This document shows, one piece after another, positions 47,881-60,708 of a stretch of DNA of 64,000 nt; positions within the stretch are counted from its first letter, which is position 1; each line of letters starts with the position of its first letter. The stretch is taken from NCBI GenBank assembly GCA_021521415.1, contig JAIQDT010003828.1, positions 1-64,000 on the forward strand. Reading direction: 5' to 3'. Both the position numbers and the translations under genes were made by a program. A model generated the notes under the pieces. It was not told the DNA's origin and ran no database searches. It saw nothing but the letters and a program-made list of their open reading frames with translations. The stretch comes from Bidens hawaiensis (Eukaryota; Streptophyta; Magnoliopsida; Asterales; Asteraceae).

Positions 47881-50162
47881 ATTAATTTTGACTTGTTTAA
47901 ACGTTTCCCACATTTCCTGTTGTTGTGGGGCCCTTTTTGATTTCATCATCGCCTTAGATGGCGCCTACAAAGCATCAGGATATGGGACGGTATTCATCTT
48001 CTCCTTGTCCTTAGGGTTGTTGGTGTCATCTCTCGGAACCGGTTTATTAATATTAGTTTCTCTTTTATTAGGTTCAGTTAATTTAACTGGTTCCGGCTCG
48101 TCATCACTGACGAGATTTTAATCAATATCTTCCACCACCCCCTCAACCAATGGTGGCGGAAACCCAACCTTGTTATCATACTTTTTACCACTTCTTATAG
48201 TGGTTCGGGTTGACTGTGGTATCACTCGGGAGTTGGCCCGCATTTTTCTGCAACTTTGCCATGTCTGCGACGAGCTGACCAATCTGCTTCAACATTGCCT
48301 CTGACGACTTATCCCATAACTCGAACTGTTGATTCGTTTCAGCCTTATGATCTGTCATAACCTTCATCAATGCATCCAACTTTGCGTGCACTGACTCATC
48401 CGCATTTCCCGAGGACCCCCTTTGTTGGTCCTGATTACCCGATGAATTTCCACCTCGGCTACCGTCTCTGTTATACCCCCGATTATGATTATACAAGCCT
48501 GTTGCTGCTGATAACCGCTCCAGCGGTAATTACCCTGCGATCTGTTCTGGCTCGATCCTTGAAAGTTCAGGTTCAACTGTGTAGACGCATTCCCGTCACG
48601 AAAATTTGGGTGATTCCTCAAGCCCGAGTGATAGGTGTTTAAATTCAACCCTTGACCCTTGGAATCCCCGTAAGCATAATTAACTTCCTCGGGCTCATCC
48701 TCCTCGTCATCATAAAACTCAGGGCAATTTTCTGCCTTATGCCCGAGTTCACCACAATCTTCACAAACCGGGAATTTCACTTCAACTTTCCCGACTTCTT
48801 TCTTCTTACCCTTTCTGTACCCAGCCAGTTCACGTTCTAACTCAGCAATTCTTTCAGACTCACTCATCACTGACTTTACTGAACTGGAAGAAGTAACATG
48901 TCTTCGCCTTTCAGCTTCTGCCTCTGCTTTAGAATCTTCACACATGAACTCCAAAAAATCCCAATCATCTTCCTCAGCAGCTGACCAATACACGAGGCCT
49001 TCAGATGCTTTCGGTCCTCGTATGTCAACCCGTCTACAAAGCATTTCACCAATTCCCACAATTCAATCTGGTGGTGTGGGCATTTTTCGATCATCTCCTT
49101 AAACCTGGTGAACGCTTCTTGAAATAATTAGCCCGATAACTGTGAAAAGTGGTGAATTTCCATTCGGGCCTCGCTCGTCTTCGACTGCGAATAGTACTCA
49201 TTTAGAAATACATGCTGCATCTCGGCCCAGTTCACAATATTGTGCATCAGTAATGAGTTAAACCATTCCTTTGCTTTGTCTTTTAACGAAAAATGGAATA
49301 ACCGCAATCGAACCTCATCCTGATCAAATGTACCGTCGCCAATCGACCCGTAAATAGCCAAAAAATCAGACACATGAGAATACGGGTCATCGGAAGCCAT
49401 CCTGTGAAAATGAGGTACGATGTTAATATATGAAGGCAGGGACTTAAATGTCTGTTGTCCCGCCCTCCATACCTGTGGAACTAAAGGGGACACTCCATCT
49501 GAAATAGCCGGTCTGAATCGACTATTAACACCCTGAACCGGGGCTACAAAATCCCTCTTTGCCCCCGGGATTTACCAAACCACCCCTGTTCACCTGAATA
49601 TTCCGAACTCTTTCGGGCCTTTCTGTCCTCCTTTCCCAATTCACCTCTTCATTATCCTCCAAACCGGGACACGCATCATTTGTTTCCCCTCTATATCATC
49701 TTCTGAATACGTACTTGGGCGATCATCTTCGAGATTAATCTGAACTCTGCGTCTACGGGTGTTATTTGAGGATGATGGTCCGGCCTGATCGCCAACTTGG
49801 TTTCGGTTTCGGTTTCGGTTTTGGTTTCTAGAAAAACGAGCTGAGTTATTTTGGTGGTTTTGTTGGTTGGAAGTAAACGATGGAGGCATGTTTTCTGGGT
49901 GAAACGTGTTATTTTCTTGGAGTTGGTTCGGGTCTGGGTTCTGGTTTTCATTCTGGTTTTGGTTTAGGTTTTGGTTCAAGTTTTGGTTCTGGTTCTGATC
50001 TTCCATCTCTGAGGTTTTGTTATGAGCTCGATTCTGCCGAGCTAATCTCTCAATTTCAGGCTCGAAAACTAGCGCCGATTGTCTGCCCGAGTGGCGGGTG
50101 TGCATAAACATGTTACCTGCAAAAATAACACACACCGCGTAAAATGAAAAAATAAAATTCAA
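47881..50162 (-). pseudogene. Athila gag, broken
   Basis: The coding start is near 50110 (MFMHTRHSGRQSALV). An Asn/Gln repeat (NQNQNLNQNLNQNQNEN) from a GTTTTG-type hexamer tract lies at 49930-50010. Capsid domain at 49493-49128: YSHVSDFLAIYGSIG, RLFHFSLKDKAKEWFNSLL. Zinc knuckle CEDCGELGHKAENC near 48750. C-terminal coiled segment 48496-48185. Frame changes near 49640, 49500, 49060 and 48400. Confidence 0.85.
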
Positions 50163-50240
50163 ACTAATAACCGAAAACTAAAACTAAAATTAAAATAAAC
50201 ACGAAAATCAAATAACACGAAAAACACTAAGCGCACTAAT

Positions 50241-50258
50241 TCCCCGGCAACGGCACCA
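50241..50258 (-). other. Primer binding site, Athila element
   Basis: TCCCCGGCAACGGCACCA on the + strand; minus strand TGGTGCCGTTGCCGGGGA, the Athila/Gypsy-type primer site. Confidence 0.88.
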
Positions 50259-50276
50259 TTTTTTATAACCGTCATT

Positions 50277-51393
50277 TGAGTCATGCAAAAACCTAATTAA
50301 CCTAAGTAGCTAAGATAAGTAAGGTATCGTATCCACCAGGAATATGTGGTCAATGAAAATCGTGTAAACAAGTTCAATATTATGAATTAGCAAGTTTTGG
50401 TGCGGATCACACAAGCAAATAATTTTAGTTTAGAATTAAGCAAACGAGCAAGCAAACAAGTTTCAATCAAATATTAAAAGCAAGTCACACCCGGGATTTC
50501 AAGTAAGTAACTTACAGTAATCTCATGCAACCTAACAGATTAATCATTAACGGTTAACTACAGACTGATCAACTAGACAAAACGTTAGGCATCAATAATC
50601 ACTTTACACACGGCACTGCTTATCAAACACTCCCTACTAGTGTGACTCAATTAAGGGAAATTATATGCTTTATCGTATTCAACCTAATAAAACAACCCTA
50701 TGGTCAATTATTATAGCAACTGGTAACTAATCATTCAGATCAACGTAAACCTAAACGAATTGAACACACAGAAATACTAAACATCAATAACCATAGATTA
50801 ACCATAAACAATTATACATAAACGTTCTTAGTTACATGAGAAAATTGAAATCGTTACAAACTTTACATTCCCGGGTGAGATTCAATGAGTTTAGCTGTGT
50901 CTCGGCATCATGGAATCATCAATAATGATCAAATATAGCATATAGGTGGTCTCGGTATGATCCGGTATGGTGGAATCGGCCTCATTGAGCTATGGAAATC
51001 GCCTCTTTCAAAGTATGATGAGATAGGGTCGTGTTATGATAAAATTGATATAAAACCCTAACACTCCGCCTGCACCTCCAATCGCGTATCGCGACGGGAT
51101 CTTGTATCGAATGGACCATAAGTTGACATATCATTTAAGCCCGCGATGGGTCTTCAAGCATGCCCATCGCGTATCGTAATGGGTCTTGTCACCAGTAGAA
51201 ATGTTTTTTCTTCTCGTTTTGCGTGCTGGACATCTCGGGTCTTCATCCCGTGCCTCAACAGGTCCAAATTAACTGTTTTAACACTTGTGACCTGAAATTC
51301 AATAAACACGTATGAAGTATCAAAGTTCCTACAACAAACGTTTAAAACTAATAAATAATTGAACATTAATATATACAAATTAACCAACCATCA
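50277..51393 (-). repeat. 5' LTR of the Athila element (approximate ends)
   Basis: On the minus strand it would begin TGATGGTTGG at 51393 and end GACTCA at 50277, about 18 bp before the primer site; the inner end is uncertain. AAGGTATCGTATCCACCAGG near 50320 is common in Athila/Ogre LTRs. Carries CATCGCG/TACGCGATGG words at 51079-51178, as in the 3' region. The right end is set by where similarity to the element-2 spacer starts (~51400). Confidence 0.6.
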
Positions 51394-52562
51394 ATAGGAT
51401 GCATTAAGTTTCTGGAGCCATGAGGTCTTTATGGGGTTTTCATCTAGGTATTCGAAAGAATATTTCAAATCCTGCTCAAGCGATCGAACCCTTGATAAGT
51501 CATTAAACTTGATCGCTATGTACAAAAGTACAAAATTACACAACTGACTTGATCAAAAATGTTAGCCATACATTGTTCCTCCCTAGCGCATCTTAATACC
51601 ATTAAGAAACGGACCCAGGGGAATACGATGTATGTAAGCCGATAGATGAAATCGCGCATACTCATCCTTGGCAGAGGAAGCTTGGTGTGTTGCTTTTTGA
51701 TAAAGGGGTATGCCTTGTTATGAAAAGCCATTGCTATGATTGCAAAAAGTTCAATTTTTTTAAAAATTTGACATGTTGGTTCTAAGGTTTAGGTCAAGTT
51801 GGGGAGATATGGTAAAAATCAAAATAAGCCTGAATCAAGATTAGAATCTGATCATGTTCTGATATTATGTGCTTAATTGAACCTTAATCATATCACTGAT
51901 GTCTCTGAATCTTTTGTTACAAAAGTTTAAGTGGACAACAATATCCATAGTCGACTTAACATCAGACATAATAAAACTGAAAATCGTGATGGATGAACGG
52001 ATTAATCAATATGATTACTTGCTTAACTCACAAAAATATGTATTTCATTTTATTTGATATTTGTTCTTAGTTTGATCTATTTTGTCTTGTTTACATTTTC
52101 TTAAAACCAAAAAGATTTTACATTTCTGAGTTATTTTCGACTTTGGTGAAAGTTGATTCGGGTCTGGATATCCAAGAATCGGAATCGAGAGATTTTTTTC
52201 TGACAAAATTTTTCAAAAATGGGAATTAAATGATTTAATGAATTGATCGAGGTCATTAACTTGGACTTGGTTAAATTCTAAATAGGTGAATTTTTGGTTC
52301 AAGGTTTTTCAGAAGATTCCTCAAGGTCATTAGTTTGAACTTGATCTGAATCGTATGTGTGAAAGTTGTTTGAACTAAATGGTTTGAAAATCAAAAAGCA
52401 AAAAATGGGGAACTTATACGGGCATATAATTCATTATCTTTTACAGGCGTATAAATGTTGATATAAAATGAAGTTATGCTGGTAAGCCTCATTATTCTTA
52501 AGCACATAACATATTTGAGACTTACATGCTGGTTCATTGTTCAAATCATTTGTCCGTGTATC
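51394..52562 (+). other. Element 3 (Copia) spacer, left part
   Basis: Non-coding. 51400-51990 matches two parts of the element-2 spacer on the opposite strand, in the same order. TCAAGTTGGGGAGATATGG near 51793 is shared with it and weakly with element 1 at 9850. 52425-52460 carries CTTATACGGG and GGCGTATAAATG, the motif that recurs at 62000-62220 beyond the Tat insertion. So both flanks of the + Tat element belong to one Copia element. Confidence 0.7.
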
Positions 52563-53579
52563 TGTTAGGGCCCAAATTTTATAGTCGGATCTATGCTCAG
52601 GATCCCGAATATGCTCAGGATCCCGAATATGTTCAGGATTCTCGAATAAGTTTAGTATCCTGAGTATTAATACTAATTAAATAGATATTTCTCTCTTGGT
52701 GTTGATTTATAATTGCAGATATTAATTGTTGATTTAGTCCATGCAAAATACACGGTTGGTGGTTGAAGAAAATGCGTCAAATGTGTTATAACCGTTAGGA
52801 GTAAAGGCCAATTAATGGTTAACGGTAAAATATTGACTGTATGCTGAAATCTCGCACTTATAGTTAATATTAACACGTGGAAGAACTTTATTATTGTCAG
52901 GAATCATTTCTATGTTTAAGGATCCTGGATTTACTAACAGGTTTTCAATATTCGGTATCCCCGATAATTGCTAGCTGTTGTATTATACTTGGATATTTGA
53001 AGTTATTTCGCAGATGGGACTATGTTTGACAAGTGACTCCTTAAAGAATCAGTCAAAGACGTCAGGAGTAACGGCTAAGAGACATAACTTCGCATTTAAA
53101 GCCGTTAAACCACGTAATCAAAGCATTAAAGACAAGGGCGGATTTCCCGGGATAACAGTTGTAATCTTTTATTATATATATGAGCTGATAATATCATTAG
53201 AGCACACACATTCACTTACCTAGCTACTAGCATACTCTGTAACACTTAGCATCCGATCACTTATCAGCTCCACCACTTGTAATCACCTATTTTCGTTATT
53301 AATAAAGTCGACGGTGATAGTTTTCACCGTCCGGGGGTTTTTTGTGCCGAAGATAACCATAATCATATACGAATCCGACCAAAAATTACGTTCTTAATCT
53401 TTGACCAAAGCAATTCGACCAAAGATTACGTTGCTAATTCTTGACCGACGTAAGATTATTGTGATCAAGGGTTTTTTCCCTTGTAATCATATCGTTGTGT
53501 TCAATCTTTTTACCATTAAGCACCCCGCCTCACGCACTAATTTGATCAAAAGTTGTTTTGCCAATTTTTGACCAAAACA
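52563..53579 (+). repeat. 5' LTR of the + Tat element
   Basis: Begins TGTTAGGGCCC, ends GACCAAAACA; 1,017 bp. Contains three GCTCAGGATCCCGAATAT-type units near 52595 where the 3' LTR has two. Likely TATA at ~53173 (TATATATATGAG). Confidence 0.94.
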
Positions 53580-53581
53580 AT

Positions 53582-53599
53582 TTGGCGCCCACCGTGGGG
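53582..53599 (+). other. Primer binding site, + Tat element
   Basis: TGGCGCCCACCGTGGGGC, two bases after the 5' LTR; a primer site type common in plant Gypsy elements. Confidence 0.9.
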
Positions 53600-53725
53600 C
53601 AAACGGTGCTTTGATCATTATTCACTCTCAAACGAAACCCTACTCTCAATATCCACAACTTGTCTTCCCAACCAAAGATTGTTTCTTCCTCTGCCGCAAC
53701 CTCAGATTCCTCAGTGAGGCCGCCT

Positions 53726-55465
53726 ATGCCTCTCCCTCTTGCTGGTGGTATCCCAAAGAAACCTAACAACGTTCAGAAGAAACCTGCTACTCCTGTATTC
53801 TCAGGTTCGAGGCCGTCTCCCTAGGATCCCGTTATGGTGTCCAACAACGACCTTCTGTCTCTGTACAGACGGCTACAGGAACATATGGATTGCCAGAACA
53901 AGACCAACCCGAAGCTCGTGAGGGAACTGGAAGATTTCAAGAAAGCCAAGAAGCCGGCAGAAGAATTCACACCACTAGTCCCGAGATCTCTGGATTTCAC
54001 TCCTCCAGGATCTTCAGGATTGGTGCATCTAGAGCCGACCACGGCGTACAACTCTGGACCCCCATCTTTCCAGTATTTGGGGTCTACGGGATTGCACTTA
54101 TCTGGATCTCAAGGATATCCGTATGCGTCATCTGCTGGGCCTTTTCAACATGCAGGTTCCTCTGGATTGTTTCATCAGGCTGGAGGATTAGCTCAAGCTC
54201 AGCAGCCCTCAGGATCCTCTGATGTGCATCAGGGAGACTTTATCCCGTTGCAGGCCAATGCTCCAACTGCTCCGCTTACCAACCCTGGAAATACTATGTT
54301 TGGGAATACGAGCTACAACGCCCAGACCGCTCCTCAGAATGTTAATCAGGGTAACTCTTTCAATACGATTCCATTTAATGCTAATCAAGGATTTTTTCAA
54401 GATGCAGGCATAAGTTCGAGTTTAGCCCGAGAATTACAAAAACTTAAGGACATGATATCGAATGTCCCCGGCGTAATCCGTCCCATAGCTGAAGTTCTCA
54501 CTGATAGTCACAGGATATCCCGGTTTGTGCCATCAATTAGCGACGTACAGATCCCAAAACGGTTTCAAACCCCAAATATGAAACTATATGATGGCTCAAC
54601 GGATCCTGAGGAACACGTCGCACAATATAGAGAACGTATGGAGATCAATCTAATCCCAATGGAAATCAAAGTGGCATGTCTTTGCAAAGGGTTCGGGTCT
54701 ACATTGACCAGAGCAGCCATGAAATGGCTACTGAGTATTCCTCCTAACACTATCAATTCTTTTTCTCATTTAGTTAACATGTTTAATAACGAGTTTTCTT
54801 GCAGTAGAACTTTTGAGAAAATGACAGGCGATCTTTATACGGTTACCCAGAATCCTGGGGAATCCTTGAGAGATTTTATTACCAGGTTCAGTAAAGAGTC
54901 GCTGGAAATTCTGAATCTAAACCCAACTTCAGCAGTGGAAGCTCTCAAGTTGGGGTTAGAAAAAAACTCCTCTTTCTATGACGATCTTGTTATGACTCCG
55001 TGCAGGTCCTTAGACGAAGCAAGAATCAGAGCTCTGAGGTTTATCAGGCTAGAAGACGACAAGAAAACCTCTAAGGTCGATATCCCGAAGTATGATCAGA
55101 CGAACAGGAAATCCGAATCCCCGGGAAAATCATATCGAGCAAAACCTTATTACAAGCTTGATAACCCCAGGATTAATGCAGTAGATGAGGAAAATGATGA
55201 AGAATATCCTAATATCTCTGAATATTGTTTTTCTGTTGATATTGGTGGATTAATGTGTGTCATGCAGGATTTAGGTGAGAAAGCCAGGTGGCTAAGGAAA
55301 ATGGAGAGACTAGGAGCCTGGAAAGAAAAATCAAAATGGTGTGCCTTCCACGAAGACTTTGGACACTTGACTGATGATTGCATTGAACTCAGAAGGGAGA
55401 TTAGCTATCTTCTCAGCAAGGGCCACTTGAAAGAGCTACTTGGCAAGAAGAAGGGAAGAGAGTAG
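53726..55465 (+). pseudogene. gag of the + Tat element
   Basis: The first in-frame ATG is at 53726 (MPLPLAGGIPKKP), homologous to the - Tat start. TAG at 53822-53824 interrupts; an ATG at 53834 follows in the same frame. Ser/Gly/Gln-rich N-terminal region (residues ~40-200), capsid domain (LYDGSTDPEEHVAQYRERM near 54600, CKGFGSTLTRAAMKWL, FNNEFSCSRTFEKMTGDL, ESLRDFITRFSKE), and a C-terminal zinc-knuckle variant WCAFHEDFGHLTDDC near 55350. A TAG at 55463 stops it, but pol continues in the same frame. Confidence 0.9.
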
Positions 55466-58400
55466 GATCCCGAGAAAAATCCTGAAAAGCCGACTCCTCC
55501 ACCAACGGATGCAAGAACAATCATGTTCATATCCGGAGGATCCGACATCTGTGGAACCTCCTATTCTGCTGCAAAGAGAAATGCTGACCAAAGAAAGTTA
55601 GAAGTAGCTGACAGGCCAACAAAGACATCTGTTCTCACTCAAGAGAGGATTATATCCTTCGATGAAAGCGATAGAGTCGATGTTCAGGATCCTCATCATG
55701 ATAGTTTGGTAATAACTCTATATGTGGCTAACCATTATGTTCGCAGGATCCTCATAGATGGCGGAAGCTCTGTCAACGTTATTCAATTAGACTTGCTGAA
55801 AAAGATGAATATTCCTGAGGATGAGATCATCCCCAGTTCCTCAGTATTGGTTGGATTCAGTGGAGAAACTAAGAACACTATTGGGGAGATTAAGATCCCG
55901 ATATATGTCGAAGGGGTAAACAAAATGCAAAAATTTTGTGTTATTGATTGTTTATCTTGTTGCAAAATTATATTAGCCAAGCCCCGGATACACGACATGA
56001 AGGCGGTACCCTCCACTTATCACCAATGCGTGAAACTCCCAAGTCCATGGGGAGTTATCAAAATCATCAGTGACCAACAAGACGCAAAGAATTGCTACAC
56101 CTCTTCCATGAAGTGTACTGCCAAACCCCAGCAGGCGTAGCAATTACAGAAGCCAGCACGAGACGTAATGGAGGCCAGGGAAAAAGAAATTAAAGAAGTA
56201 CCTCTTTATCCCGAGGATCTTGAAGTCAAAGTGCTGATAGGAACGAGTATTCCTGAGGTTATTGAGTCAAATCTGCTCGATTTCCTCAAGACAAGGCTGC
56301 CAACATTTGCATGGAAACATGAGGATATGACAAGTATTTCCAAAGATATTATAACACATAAACTTGGAATTGATAATTCTTTCAGGCCAATCCATCAAAA
56401 AAGAAGAAAGTTTGCACCTGAAAGAAACATAATTATTCAAGAAGAAGTAGAAAGACTCTTGAAGGCAAAAATGGTCAGGGAAGTTCAATATCCCCGATGG
56501 TTAGCAAATGTGGTGGTTGTATAGAAAAAGAATGGAAAATGGAGAGTTTGTGTAGATTTCACATACTTGAATAAAGCTTGTCCTAAATATCCATTCCCTC
56601 TACCACACATTGATTCGATGGTAGACGCTACAGCCGGCCACGAGATGCTGACATTTATGGACGCATCCTCAGGTTTTCAGCAAATCCAAATGGAGCCCTC
56701 GGATCAAGAAGATACGGCCTTCATGACTCCCACAGGTATTTATTGTTATATTGCTATGCCCTTTGGACTTAGAAATGCAGGTGCGACCTATCAGAGGTTA
56801 GTTAACATGATGTTCAAAGAGCAACTGGGGGACACGATGGAGGTCTATATTGATGATATGGTGGTGATGTCCAAGAAAGCTGAGGATCACCTCCAAGATC
56901 TCAATACCGCATTTGATATCCTTGACAAATACAACATGAAGTTGAATCCTTCAAAGTGCCATTTCGGAGTGAAGTCTGGAAAATTCTTGGGATACATGGT
57001 CACCAAAAGGAGGATAGAGGCGAGTCCGGAGCAGATACAAGCTATCCTGAATCTGAAATCCCCAGCATTAGTCAAGGATGTTCAAAGTTTAACTGGCAGG
57101 ATAGCGGCGCTCCACATATTTATATCCAAATCCTCAGGAAAATGTAGATGTTCAAAGGTTAACTGGCAGGATAGCGGCGCTGAACATATTTATATCCAAA
57201 TCCTCAGAAAATGTAAAGAATTTTATGATATCCTGAGGAAAAACAAAAGGTTCGAGTGGACCAGTAAGCATGAGGAAGCCATAGCATCCTTAAAAGCTTA
57301 TCTTTCTTCTGCTCCTCTATTGGTAAAACCCGAGGAAGGTGAATCCCTATCTTTATATCTAGCGGTATCAAATAATGCTATAAGTGCAGTTTTGGCCAAG
57401 GATCTCGAAGGTCAACAACATCCCATATATTATGTAAGTAAAAGTCTTTTGGATGCTGAAACCAGGTAATCTTATCTTGAAAAATTAATTTTAGCACTTA
57501 TTATGGCCTCTACTAAACTTAGACACTATTTTGAAACTCACCCTATATGTGTTAAAACTAATTATCCTATTAAGTCTGTTTTGAGAAAACCAGAAATGTC
57601 AGGTAGAATGGCAAAATGGGTAAGTGCATATGATATAACATATGAACCTAGGTCTGCCATCAAATCCCAGGCATTAGCAGACTTTGTGGCAGATTTCACC
57701 AGTGAACTTAAAGAAAAGGCAGACTTGGAAGTCCAACAACTTGAAGAAACCAAAGATAAGTGGACTCTATACACTGATGGTGCTTCAAGTGTTAGAGGAA
57801 CAGGTCTTGGGATTCTGCTAAAATCGCCACAGGGGGACATTATACCTCAATCCATATCCTGCGGATTTCAAGCCACAAATAATGAGGCAGAATATGAAGC
57901 TTTGATAGCAGGATTACAACTAGCAATCGACATGAAAATCAGATTTATTCAAGTACATGTTGATTCATTATTATTAACTAATCACTTTAATGGTTCATAT
58001 ATTGTTAGAGGAGAAAAACTAATGAAATATTTAGAGCTAGTCAAAAAACTAGCAAAGTGTTTCAAAATGTTTGATATTTCACAGGTACCTAGAGAAAAGA
58101 ATGTTTAAGTGGATGCCCTAGCATACTTAGCTTCATCCTTCAGAATACCGGAAGGCGTCAAGATTCCAATCATACATATCCTGAGCACCGCAATAGAAGA
58201 TCAAGGTGTCAATGAAATATCAGAAGATAATGAAGATATGAGTGTCAAAAATTCTTGGATTATCCCAATCAGAAGATATATTCAGGATGGAGTTATCCCC
58301 AAAGATGAAAACCCAAGAGCTTTTCGCACAAAGGTAATCCCATATACTATAATGAATGATATATTATATAGAAAATCTCTTGCAGGACCATATCTTAGGT

Positions 58401-59488
58401 GCTTGGAGAAGGCAGAAGCTCAAGAAGTTCTTCAGGATATCCATGAAGGAGACTGTGGGAATCATACTAGGGGCAGAGCACTATTCTCCAAAATCCTGAG
58501 AACAGGATACTTCTGGCCAACGATGAAGAGGGATGCTATGAATTATTCTCAGAAATGTGATGCATGCCAGAGACATAGCAACATTCTACACCAGCCGGCT
58601 GAACCATTGTATCCTATTATATCCCCTTGGCCTTTCATGAAATGGGGTATGGATATTGTGGGAAAGCTACCAAGAGCTCCAGGAGGAAAAGTCTTTATGC
58701 TGGCTATGACATATTATTTCTCGAAGTGGATTGAGGCTGAATCTTTTGTTCAAGTCAGAGAGAGAGAAGTTATCTTATTCATCAAGCGCAATATCCTGAC
58801 AAGATTTGGAGTCCCAGCAGAGATAGTGTGTGACAATGGCTCGCAGTTCATTGGCAAGAGAACCACCAACTTCTGTGCCAGTTGGGGAATTAAAATGATC
58901 ACTTCAACACCTGTCCATCCTCAGGCTAACGGACAGGCCGAATCAAGCAACAAAATCATTATCAATAACCTGAAGATAAAGTTGGGGTCTAAGAAAGGAA
59001 ACTGGGCCGAGGAACTACCCTTTGTTCTTTGGGCAGATAGGACCACTTCAAAGAATGTTACGGGTCAGACTCCTTTCTCATTGGTATTTGGAGCTGAAGC
59101 AATTATCCCTACAGAGATGGTTATCCCAACAGCCAGAGTCAGTCATCAAAATCCCGAAGATAATACTCGAAGTCTACTTGAAGATCTAGATGCGGTAGAA
59201 GAACTCCGGGATTTTGCAAAGATCAAAATGGCTTCTTATCAACAGAAGATAGCAAAGTCCTACAACAAGAATATCAGAGTTCGAAGATTTCAAGAAGGGG
59301 ATTTGGTTCTCCGAAAAGCTTTTCAGAATACTACCAATCCTAAGTATGGAAAGCTTGCACCAAAGTGGGAAGATCCTTACTTGATCGACTCAGAAGAAGG
59401 AAAGGGAGCATACAGATTGTCTACTTTGGATGGTGACTTGCTACCGAGGGCTTGGAATGCTATACACCTCAAAAAATATTTCATATAA
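55466..59488 (+). pseudogene. pol of the + Tat element (PR-RT-RH-aRH-IN), stops only
   Basis: Same frame as gag to the final stop at 59488. Protease: ILIDGGSSVNVI, Asp at 55757. RT: RWRVCVDF-type segment near 56540, FMDASSGFQQIQM, AMPFGLRNAGATY, catalytic YIDD at 56846-56857. First RNase H: LSLYLAVSNNAISAVLAKD near 57350. Second, archaeal-type RNase H: YTDGASSVRGTGLGILL near 57770, NNEAEYEALIAGL, VHVDSLLLTNHF. Integrase: HEGDCGNHTRGRAL and CDACQR zinc domain (58440-58570), [37 protein letters not shown]; end WNAIHLKKYFI. In-frame stops: TAG 56138, TAG 56522, TAA 57467, TAA 58106. A 70-bp duplication sits at 57077-57215. Confidence 0.94.
57077..57215 (+). repeat. 70-bp tandem duplication inside Tat RT
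   Basis: Unit starting GATGTTCAAAG and ending GAAAATGTA occurs at 57077-57146 (70 bp) and 57147-57215 (69 bp; one G lost). The 70-bp insertion shifts the frame and the 1-bp loss restores it, so the second copy is read in another frame (RCSKVNWQDSGAEH) and coding resumes at CKEFYDIL. Confidence 0.92.
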
Positions 59489-60708
59489 GACTTATATTCC
59501 GAGGATAACTGTTATGCTAAACAATAAAGGTATGTATTCGAATTTATGCTTTTATTCATTTTAAATATTATTATTCTTCAAACAAGGTACTGACTTAAGC
59601 ATCAGAGGGGTGTTAGCAAGGCTAACACCCACCCCTCACTTAGAGTTGACTGTTTTGTAGATATGAGGGACTCTCATATGGAATAAGGTCAACTAGGGCC
59701 TTCATCGCCAGTTTCTAAAGGGCCTTGTCACCAGCTTATTTCTAAGGTATAAGAGGTTCTCACCTCTTCTAAGGTTTAAGGGATTTTCATCTCTTCTTAA
59801 GATCGCCTGTAGCGCGATTATTCAGCCTTAGTTCGAGAGGCGGGGCCAGCACATGAAATATAGTGACTTGTTACCTCGTTATCCTCAGCTATTGGTTTGA
59901 ATCTTAAGGTTTAAGGGGTTTTCACCTCTTCTTAAAGTCTCCTGTAGCACGTGATTATTCGGCCTTAGTTCGAGAGGCCAGCACATGAAATATAGTGACT
60001 TGTTACCTCGTTATCCTCGGCTATTGGTTTGAATCTCAAGTTTATGGTAGACGTACCATAATCTAAGGTTTAGGAGATTTTCATCTCTTTTAAAGGGCCT
60101 CATCGACAGTTCATTCCTATGGTTTAAGAGATTTTCATCTCTTCTAAAAGGCCTTATCGCAAGTTCGTTTCTAATGGTTTAAGAGATTTTTCATCTCTTC
60201 TAAAGGGCCTTGTCGCTAGTTTATTTAGGCCTTGTCGCCAGAATTTCTAAAAATATTATCAGGATAATACTAATATTACAATTATATTGCTATATCCCCA
60301 AGATTAGAGGAGCATCTTAAATAATGGTCTTATTACGAAAATAAGAGGATCTAGACATTATCCAGGTTAATTGATATACGGTTCTGGTATGGTTTACTAT
60401 TTGTGAATATTTTATATTTCGTATTACTTATTTTATTTACAATATGAAGTTTATGACTTGGTATTGGTTTATTGACTAAAACTTAAGCTATTACTAAGAA
60501 ATTTTTCATTTTTAACAAACTTAAATTTTTTTCTCAAATAAATAGGGATTTCGAATGACCAATCTATTCTCGTAATAATGTCAACTTTAGTCGGTGCTAA
60601 AACATAAAATTTAAGTGCTACATGGATAACAGTTTATCATAAGAAAATTTAACAGCTGAAATTGGTATAAACAGTTGTCAAATACAGCTGTCAAATTTTC
60701 GGGACAAT
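59489..60708 (+). other. 3' non-coding region of the + Tat element with tandem repeats
   Basis: No ORF. At 59695-60245 two repeat types alternate. One is a ~130-bp unit (starts about 59775 and 59905; shared core GCACATGAAATATAGTGACT). The other is a ~55-60-bp unit built on GGGCCTTGTCGCCAG and GAGATTTTCATCTCTTCT. 60250-60708 is AT-rich; the polypurine tract candidate is the short TCGGGACAA before 60709. Confidence 0.8.

Larger units (their letters stand above)
43288..51393 (-). mobile_element. Athila-type Gypsy element (minus strand), 3' LTR off-window
   Basis: Minus strand: 5' LTR, primer site TGGTGCCGTTGCCGGGGA, gag with CCHC knuckle, protease, RT, RNase H, integrase, then a 3' non-coding region with AAGTGTGGGG near 43990. 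RT FMDDFYIFG and protease LDLGASINILP are Athila-type. The 3' side ends at the - Tat LTR, probably because that element inserted here. No env-like ORF is seen after integrase. Confidence 0.87.

Noticed and set aside
53726..59488. Methyl-cytosine deamination as the cause of all Tat stops
   Set aside because: At least one stop (57467) replaces a Tyr codon seen in the sister element, a T-to-A change; others are ambiguous.
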